From Candolleomyces eurysporus (lineage: Eukaryota; Basidiomycota; Agaricomycetes; Agaricales; Psathyrellaceae), in NCBI GenBank assembly GCA_027579435.1, contig JANBPK010001212.1, positions 1 through 64,000 on the forward strand: DNA of 64,000 nucleotides, in the 5' to 3' direction. Positions 57,354 through 64,000 of this stretch are shown one piece after another. The notes below the pieces were generated by a model. It was not told where the DNA came from and did no database searches. It worked only from the letters and a program-made list of their open reading frames with translations. Each line of letters opens with the position of its first letter. The stretch's first letter is position 1. The translations under genes and the position numbers were made by a program.

Positions 57354-58947
57354 TAACGACAGGTGGCGCGGCTCTGCCGCTAAGCCCGCTACTCTAATGC
57401 TCCTTTTGGAGAAGCTACACCGTAAAGACTCAAACACTACAAATTTACAATTCCAGTTCGATCAACAGAATACACATCGTCCAAATCGTCTTCCAATCCA
57501 TTCTGTGAGTGTTGGTCATTCCGAAATGGTTGCTCGCAAATCAGCGTACCTTGCACATCCGAGGAATTCAGTAAGATCGCATGAGCAGGCATCCCGTAAT
57601 TTCTCAGCGTTTCCCAGAAGCTTTCATGGGCCCTGAGCTCTCTTCACGTCGCGTAATTGAGTATGTACCGATAAAAAAATGCGATCGTTGCTTGCTTGAA
57701 CGACGATGATTATTTCGTTCACATTATGATCTCGGAGTCACTGGTACCTATATTACACAATATTAGCAACGGGTCGTCCATGTCAATTGCTTCAGAGCTT
57801 ACCGTCACCTCTCGTTCTCAGAAGCTCGGGGCATGATCACAGTGTAAGTACTGTCTTATCCTTCTCTCTACAGTTATAATAGATTGTACCATTCTTATCT
57901 GTGCCTCCATAGGGCGTGAATGCATATGTCAAGTCAACGAGAAGGAATCTCTGGTACTTGCCGTCACGCGTATACTGCTCCAAGAAGCGTAACAGCATGT
58001 ACGAGAGAGCGAAAGAATGGTACGGCGCCTGTGTCTTGATGGAGAACATGACCGCAAACTTCGCATGCCCTGCTTTGCCGAAACGAATTGGGCATCCCTC
58101 CAGACAAAAGCAAAGATCGAACGATGTAGGACGTGTTTTGCGGCATCGACTGTATACACGCAAGGATAGATGGATGAGGACGGCAATTCCGATCGCAGCT
58201 TAGCAAAGTAAAATCGCGGCTTCAACACACGTACCCACCGCCAGCAAGGAGGCGAGGGGCGAGATTAGCGTAAGCAGTACATAGGTCCATATGTCGGCAG
58301 CCAAAGTCGACTGAGAAGGGTAACAAGCAAAGGTGGGGCAAGCAGGACCATGAGAGGCGAGGCATTCGCCGCGGGAAGCAATGAAAACCGCAGATCCTCG
58401 TAAGAAGGGATGGGTTTGCATGTGGGCAGTGGGCCGCAANGGGGGGGCAGCAGGCGAGCGACGCGGTTTGTGTCATATGGAGATGAAATGATTAACATTA
58501 ATATATTTGTAACGACAGGGACAGCGTGAGCACTCCAGTACGGAGAGGAAGAAGGCATAGCCAACCTGAAAGCGGTGTGGATCAGAGAGACGAACTGCGC
58601 TAGCAGCGAAAAATGGCTTACCAAACCAAGAGGGTATGGGAACAAGGGATGGAGGGTGAGACAGGTTTAGATAGGAGGCTGGTCGGCGATGGGCAAGCAG
58701 TTGGGGAGCACTGAGATGAAGTGTTGACAACCGAGCTAGTATAGAGAATCAAGGACCTAGGGCAAAAGCGGATCGACAGGTTTGGTAAGGCACGGGGAGG
58801 CGACGAAGTGCTGGGGTGCGAAGGGAGATGATGGTCGCGAGACAAGAGGCGAAAGGGGAGTGGAAACTCAGCTGACAAAGGCTGCACACCTTTCTGGAGG
58901 TTTCAGGGTAAGTAAGTATAAAGACCCGCTACTTAGAGTAGCGGGCA
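57354..58947 (-). mobile_element. Candidate non-autonomous Helitron2/Helentron-type insertion
   Basis: The 1.59-kb segment splits a leader that is continuous in copy 8 (GGCAGATCTCCATC). A 14-base inverted repeat lies at its two sides: GCCCGCTACTCTAA at 57384-57397 and its complement TTAGAGTAGCGGGC at 58933-58946. The repeat is terminal at the right end but about 30 bases inside at the left end, where a GCGGC-TCT-GCCGC hairpin (about 57369-57381) follows it outward. The right end also folds (CCCGCTACT-TAG-AGTAGCGGG). Insertion is at an A/T step with no clear target duplication. Asymmetric terminal repeats plus a 3' hairpin are the Helitron2 pattern, in minus orientation. No Rep/helicase is encoded. 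Minus-strand stretches with splice-like signals (58620-58870; 57837-58163) look like captured gene pieces I cannot identify. An N lies at 58440. Confidence 0.6.
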
Positions 58948-60122
58948 TCTGCATCTTTACCTCGAACCATCGCGTTAAAAGTCAAGGCCCACATAATGAG
59001 CACAAGTCTCCTGGAAATTCCTCGTTTCTGTTTCTCGGATCTACCCGAGGATCTGTGCCGACTGGTTTTCGAGCTCGTCGTCGAGTTGCATCCAGAAAGG
59101 GGCCGCTCTTACGCTTTGATATCAAGGAAGGTCAATGCCTGGTGAGTGCTACGGTCCCATGCTCAGCTCATCTACTTACTGCAGCTATTAAGGATCGAAC
59201 CGATTCTCTACCGCACACTTATCATCCATTCTGAAACGCAACTGGAGAACCTCCGTAGGATTGTTGAAGATGTCAATCATGCCGACTCGAGCTCCATGAA
59301 ATCAACAGATTTCTTCGCCACCCATGTCAAGGCAATTGCCATTATGGATTTCCGCTCAGATGCCGCGAGTGTCCTGTCAGTTCTCAAGGCATGCCACAAC
59401 GTCGAAATGTTGATGCTGTGGAGTAATCCAAATCAAAGGGTCGACTCGGGCGAGACATCACCTTCCGGTATCCTGGCAAAGGACCTCAGAGACCTCCGCA
59501 ACTTTATAACCTCCCCTAAACTCTCCCCACGCCGGATATCCATGTACCATCAAATCCTTTCGACGGATCAAGTGCATTTCTCTCATCCCATCTTCCAGAA
59601 TGTCACACACCTCGAATTAGTACGGGTCGACAGCCAAGCAGGCTGGGACACACTCCGATCCCTCCCTTGCCTGACGCATGTCTCGGCTCACTGCTTATCT
59701 AGTATGAGGGGGTGTGCCCAATGGACCCGAGAAGCCATGGACCTTTTCCCTCCCTCCCTTCGGGTGTTCGTCGTCTGGTTTTATCCCCGTACCTCGAGAA
59801 TACGCCCGTAGAAATGGAAGGAGTGAAGGCTATTAACGATGGGGACATTGACAGCCGAACGGTTGTCGCATGGGTGGGAAATGAGTTCCTATCTTTTCCG
59901 GATTTACATGGAATTGTGCGCCTCTACAAGGACATAATCAATGACTGCATGGGTTGTTCGGTTGGAAAAGACTTCTGGGCTCGTGCTGAAGAGTACATCG
60001 AGGAACGGTCTCGTCGAAGAGAAATGCGGGTGAGTCTAGGATCCGCTCGCTTGTGCTTCACTAACTAACTGAAACACATCGCAATCGCATACGTCTTCCA
60101 GAATAGCAGCTCGGCCGTTTGA
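58948..60122 (+). pseudogene. Tandem F-box family, copy 9 (frameshifted; leader split by the insertion)
   Basis: Leader remnant 58948-58995, then exons by homology 58996..59141, 59193..60029, 60102..60122. It is closest to copy 8 (IPRFCFSDLPEDLCRLVFELVVELH; HPIFQNVTHLELVRVDSQAGW; REAMDLFPPSLRVFVVWFYP). Near 59790, after WFYP, four bases are missing relative to copy 8; the frame meets a TAG, and the homologous text (LENTPVEMEGVKAINDGDIDSRTVVAWVG ... GKDFWARAEEYIEERSRRRE) continues in another frame. The tail exon (NSSSAV) and its splice sites are preserved. In exon 1 the conserved Cys of SCALVS is Tyr. Confidence 0.82.
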
Positions 60123-61043
60123 TTATTAGTGGTTCATTTCTATCGTAGACCGTAGCTATCTTCAAATTTGAAGTCTATTTTAATTTCAAGAGGGTTTATC
60201 CAAGCGCGCTTCGTTACTTCATGGAAGTATAAAGACATACTCTGTAGGACATCAAACTCCAACGAAGGAAAGGGGACGACAGATGAAGCCACTGACTGTT
60301 CCCTCACCACTTTCAACCTCCCCATCCTTGTCGGAACAGCACCAGGTCTCTCTACTGTTCCAACCAGCCCTTTCTTCCTTCCGATTATTGAAGTCACGCT
60401 TTATTATGTCCTCAGAGGTGTGTAGCTTGAGCTGAAAGCTAGATTTTCCGTGTTGCGCGGTGCAGCGCTAGGGAGGGATGTTCAATTTACCCGTCATGGC
60501 CAACATTCAATCTTCTTCTACACCCACTAATACGAGACAGTCGGTTCCTGCTCGGACACAGCGGAGAACGTGTTAAAGGAGTTTATGGATCGCTTCACAC
60601 ACCCTGAGCGAACACGCGCACGAGTCGATTTGGACGTCGCCTTGGAGTGGTACCTTGACACTGCAAATTTGTCGGTGAAATCCGAGAAAGGGACGAGGAA
60701 GTCGGAAGGGAAAGAACAAAGGTCGTGCTAAGCGTCGTTAAATCGACTATAGCTGAGCATGATTGCGTCCAATTTGAGCAAGGTCGGGTACTTCAGTATA
60801 CCGAAAGTCATGCAGTCGAAAATCGGTCAAGAGCTGAATATTTGCGGAACATGGGCCCTCGGAGAGTCGGTCCTTTGAAATATGGAGAATAATAAGAATC
60901 GCCACTTTCGTCTGCGTTCCTCCTGTCTTCGGTCGTGGTCAAGGACTCTTATTCCATTTTGAAAAAAATAATCTACAACTTCCGACCACGGAGGCCGGTG
61001 TTGATGAGTCCGTTGAACACCAATTATCGAATATAGTCTCGCC
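60123..61043. repeat. 3' flank of F-box copy 9 with the 67-codon open module
   Basis: Bases 60531-60731 give an open frame without Met, matching that behind copy 8 (YETVGSCSDTAENVLKEFMD, RFTHPERTRARVDLDVALEW, YLDTANLSVKSEK). A TAA sits immediately before it. Bases 60250-60490 are absent from unit 8 and hold nothing recognisable. The rest resembles unit 7/8 spacers. Confidence 0.6.
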
Positions 61044-61529
61044 TTATCTATTTATGTCTTGCATGGGCGGGACGAACGTTTGCTGCGAGCGCAGCTTCGG
61101 CGCGGCATTTCGGGGGCAGTACCCACATGGCTGACGCGCCATCAGATCATCCGTTGATGAGCCAATGAGCGCACGCCGCTCGTCATCCCAAGACTTTTTG
61201 GGCAATACTTCGGGCTTTTTTTCGAGACAGGAGTCTTGGCGGTTCGCCAGATGGATGGTCGTTGAGGTGGACGATGAGGTTGACTTGACAGACTTTGACA
61301 GTGACGAGAGGGTGGAGATACGGGTCAGAGCATGGTGCACATGTGGGCCGGCAATGGGCAACGCGGTGGAGCGTGGAGGGCAAACGAGTTGGTTGTTACG
61401 CTTCTTTGATATATTCAGTCTCCGCGGTTCTTCTTCTGTGTCGGACTTGGCAGCGTGCATCTTTCCTTCATCTCCTCCACGTCCAACATAGACTCTCCTG
61501 GCTCTGTAACGGTCTTTCTCTCCCCTCAC
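61044..61529 (-). CDS. Uncharacterised small open reading frame
   Basis: 161 codons, basic and Ser/Thr-rich (SKSVKSTSSSTSTT), with an internal KKPEVLPKKSWDDERRAL motif. I do not recognise a family. Support for its being real comes only from the relic at 52.96-53.11 kb, which preserves the NRQ(D/G)SCL...SWDDERRAL text. It may equally be the last exon of a longer gene or a dead fragment. Confidence 0.3.
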   Translation of the reverse strand: MRGEKDRYRARRVYVGRGGDEGKMHAAKSDTEEEPRRLNISKKRNNQLVCPPRSTALPIAGPHVHHALTRISTLSSLSKSVKSTSSSTSTTIHLANRQDSCLEKKPEVLPKKSWDDERRALIGSSTDDLMARQPCGYCPRNAAPKLRSQQTFVPPMQDINR

Positions 61530-62032
61530 ACTCGTTTGGCTCGCACGAACACTTAGATAGTGCTACCCCTATTACGGACTGTAACGACAAAGGCTCCTTG
61601 TCGGTCGGCGGTTATCTTTTCCACCCGAACTTGACAACAACACAACAACACACGATCATCCGCTTGGCCTCTAACCTCGCGTGGGTGTTTTTTTGATCGT
61701 TTCTTTCCATTTCCCTCTCTTCTCCCTGACTCTCTCCACTCGCTTTCCAAAGGACAGGCTTCCTTTTCGCTTCCGCTTGTTTTGGCTTCCCTCTGACGTT
61801 CGCTCACTCTCTCTCTATTCTATCGGTGTCGACCGCACCCTGCGCCACCAACAGCGACACACACACGCATCAAACGTCCAACGCCAGCAAGCAGGCACAT
61901 AAGCGAAGAGAAGGCAGTCTTTCCCTGACTCTCCACATATAAACTCGCGGGCATCTTCCACTCGAACTGCCACGCTTCCACTCGTTTACAACACACTCGT
62001 TTCTGAAGCAAAAACAACAAAGCAAATAAATC
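61530..62032. promoter_or_regulatory. Promoter and leader of the proline-rich membrane protein gene
   Basis: Strongly pyrimidine-rich on the plus strand from about 61690 to 61830 (CTCTCT runs), ending in an A-rich stretch just before the ATG (AAAACAACAAAGCAAATAA). CT-rich leaders are typical of strongly expressed basidiomycete genes (general knowledge). Confidence 0.5.
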
Positions 62033-63641
62033 ATGGCACCCCCCCTTGCAGGCAAACCGCCTTTCGCAACCGACGAACCAGATTCGTACTACGAGGGTGG
62101 ACCCTCCCCGACTAAACGCCGCGTCCCTCCTGCTAAACCTGACAACCCAAACAAGAGGTCGAGCGCGTACGATGTGTGAGTTGCTGCCTCTGTCTCCTGA
62201 TGTCTACCCCTAGTCCTTTGTGCTGATCTTTGTTTGTCGTGACGGTAGATACGACAACTATCTTGCCCCCGGCGAGTCTTCCAACGGCCAGCGTCCCACG
62301 AGCGCTATCTCAACAGCGACTTCGCGTAACAGCGGTATCGGCGGAATTGGCATGGGTCTCTTAGCAATGGACTCTGACGATGACGATGATAGCGACGACG
62401 AGGCGTACGAGAGGAAGAGGAAGGCGGATAAAGAGAAGAGGGAACGAGAGGCAGCAGCTTCATCAGGCCAGCAGAGCAAAAACGCAGCTCTCGCAGCTGC
62501 GGTTGCTAACGGTGGGAAACCCTCTTCTCCCTCATCCTCAGCTCCCAATCCCAATGCAAGCTTGAATCCGAATGGCATCGCACCGCCGCCGACTCAACGC
62601 TCCCCTCCGCCTATCGCTGCTCCTAGACCGGGGTACGCCGCCCCTGCGTTCGCCCAGTTGGACAGTGGGTTTGGAAAGTCGCCTTCCCCAGTTGAGAACC
62701 CCTTCGAGCCTTCGTCTCAACCACCACCACAGCAACCACAGGGTGGTATGCCCCCACCACCGCACATGCGTGGCCCACCGGGGCCAGGCGGTCCCCCAGG
62801 ACCACAACCNCGCGGTCCCCCCGGCATCAACATGAACCTGATGAACCCCAACGGACAAGGCCCTCGCCCACCTCCGCCTGCCCACAACGGTGGCGGTCCC
62901 ATGCCCCCTCCGAACGCCGTCGTAAGGGGAATGACGCCAGCACCCTTGGCACCTCCCATGACACCCATCCTCCCCGTATTCGCCGTCGGACCGAAATCCA
63001 CCCCGTCCCCCAGTCCTGGCCCTGACGGGAAGGAAGGCGGAGGGGAGGGTGGTATCAAATGGGACGACCTACCGACGCCTATTCCCCGTAAGCCGATCAT
63101 GCGGAGTAACACCGAAGACGCGCTCTTGCCGCGCCGAGGCGAGAAGGGGGATGATTTCTGGAGACGGTTCTCTATGATTGCCAAAGTCGATATGGCCGAA
63201 AAGTCGAAAGGCGGGAAAGGCTCTAGCTGGCTGCGGAGGACGGAGAACGGCAAGAACCGGTTGAGTCGATGGGTGTGGGTTATCGGTATGCTTCTGCTGT
63301 GTGCGATTGGAGGCGCGATTGGGTTGGGTATTTACTTTACTCGAGACTCGCCCGATCATCAGCAGCCTACGGCCCTTGCTGGGAATGTAGGGAACCAGAC
63401 GGCGGGCGCGGCGCCCACCAGTATCTTGTCGTTTGGTGGTGGAAGGGGAGGAGGAGGAGGGACGCCGAGTACGTCGACCAGGCTGCATGTTAGCCCGACA
63501 CATACACTTGAAGGCAGAGCGTTTGTGATGCCGGTGGTGCCGACGCCGGCTACCACGGGTACTTCGAACGCTGAAGAGAAGAGGGAACACGCTAGGGAAG
63601 AGCATCATCGGAGGAGTGTCCAGAAGAAGAGGAGGTTTTGA
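62033..63641 (+). CDS. Proline-rich protein with one transmembrane segment
   Basis: Exons 62033..62175 and 62249..63641; 1536 nt, 511 aa (one N at 62810 inside a codon). N-terminus MAPPLAGKPPFATDEPDSYY, an acidic DSDDDDDSDDEAYE run, then a long Pro/Gly-rich region (PPPPHMRGPPGPGGPPGP). A basic stretch follows (FWRRFSMIAKVDMAEKSKGGKGSSWLRR), then a single hydrophobic segment WVWVIGMLLLCAIGGAIGLGIYF (about residue 405-427), and a Gly/Ser-rich C-terminal part with NQT and a Lys/Arg-rich end (RRSVQKKRRF). With no signal peptide and positive charge before the membrane segment, a type II topology is likely. The function is unknown; the cytoplasmic proline-rich part could bind SH3/WW or actin-regulatory proteins (inference). 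A decayed inverted copy lies at 46.06-47.88 kb. Confidence 0.82.
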
Positions 63642-64000
63642 TGTTGATGGGGTGTCGTTTTATTTATTTCTTCATTTATGCGATGTATATGCGCACCCTT
63701 TCCCTTTCAGACTATCCCACATCCTGTCGATCTATACCAGCTCCTACCCTCTCTCGTCTCTCTCTCCACATCCTATCGATACTGTATGATGAATATCTCT
63801 CCGTTTCTTATATCCTACCTCTTTTCTCGTCTCCCTTTACTCATTCTGTTCACTCTGTCACGCACTCTTGGATTGGATTTGGATTTCCGTGGAAGCATCT
63901 CATTCCCCTTTCGCACTCATACCTTTTTTTACCCATTCTCGGTTCTCGGNTTTATGANCCCCCCCAACCCCCTGGTTTACCACCACTTTGGATATGTTGC
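63642..64000. other. 3' flank of the membrane protein gene, to the window end
   Basis: Likely 3' UTR, T/C-rich, no open frame of interest. It is also present, diverged, in the inverted copy (46.06-46.80 kb). Ns at 63950 and 63958 next to a C-run mark poor assembly at the edge. Confidence 0.6.

Noticed and set aside
57354..58947. Interpretation of the insertion as a cut-and-paste DNA transposon with terminal inverted repeats
   Set aside because: The inverted repeat is not at both termini, and no target-site duplication longer than two bases is seen; the asymmetric layout fits a Helitron2-type better.
58782..59234. 150-codon plus-strand frame running from the insertion into copy 9
   Set aside because: It crosses the insertion border and overlaps the F-box exon in another frame; chance frame.
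41401..60122. Reading the array as CRISPR-like or satellite repeats
   Set aside because: The units are 1.8-kb diverged genes with introns, not short identical repeats with spacers.
1..64000. tRNA, rRNA or riboswitch genes
   Set aside because: No cloverleaf-like or rRNA-like text was noticed on either strand; a covariance-model scan would be needed to exclude them.

Overview
This window is nuclear DNA from a filamentous basidiomycete, most probably an agaricomycete. The genes are densely packed and carry many short introns (about 50-70 bp) with GT...CTAAY...AG signals. The gene content also fits: a kinesin-7-like motor, a C2H2 plus Zn2Cys6 transcription factor, a two-ACP non-reducing polyketide synthase, and several F-box families. 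I cannot name the species. Nine isolated Ns are present, most next to a homopolymer run, and three of them coincide with single-base reading-frame breaks, so some frameshifts are probably assembly errors.

Layout. 0-1.1 kb: secreted BNR-repeat protein (minus, runs off the left edge). 2-5.1 kb: kinesin (minus, 8 exons). 6.5-7.2 kb: GFA/CENP-V-like zinc protein (minus). 8.5-11.3 kb: transcription factor (minus, 9 exons). It is divergent, across about 2.1 kb of non-coding DNA, from a non-reducing PKS (13.4-20.05 kb, plus, SAT-KS-AT-PT-ACP-ACP-TE, orsellinic-acid-synthase type). The pair looks like a minimal regulator/synthase locus. 20.2-30.3 kb: three DUF2235 (Tle1-like alpha/beta hydrolase) genes and one decayed copy, all minus, produced by a tandem segmental duplication. 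30.9-37.3 kb: three larger F-box/LRR-like genes and one decayed copy (plus). 37.9-41.3 kb, minus: a MYND-finger gene, an SBDS-N (Rtc3-like) gene and a decayed fragment of the MYND-type gene.

41.4-60.1 kb is the most striking part: nine tandem copies of one small F-box gene family, all plus, mostly in units of about 1.8 kb. Seven look intact and two are broken. Each has the same three-exon plan (140/146-nt F-box exon, about 830-nt body, 15-21-nt tail exon). Most have a shared 5' leader carrying paired GGCGCC-type sites, and several are followed by a decayed coding-like module. Two foreign pieces interrupt the array: an inverted, decayed partial copy of the last gene of the window (46.07-47.88 kb), and a 1.6-kb insertion that splits the leader of the ninth copy and has the end structure of a non-autonomous Helitron2/Helentron-type element (57.35-58.95 kb).

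62.0-63.6 kb: proline-rich single-pass membrane protein (plus), the source of the inverted copy at 46-48 kb; its 3' flank runs off the right edge. Exon boundaries were set by hand from frame, splice signals and paralogue comparison. For the kinesin, GFA, MYND, SBDS, three DUF2235 and seven F-box genes the spliced length is an exact multiple of three.
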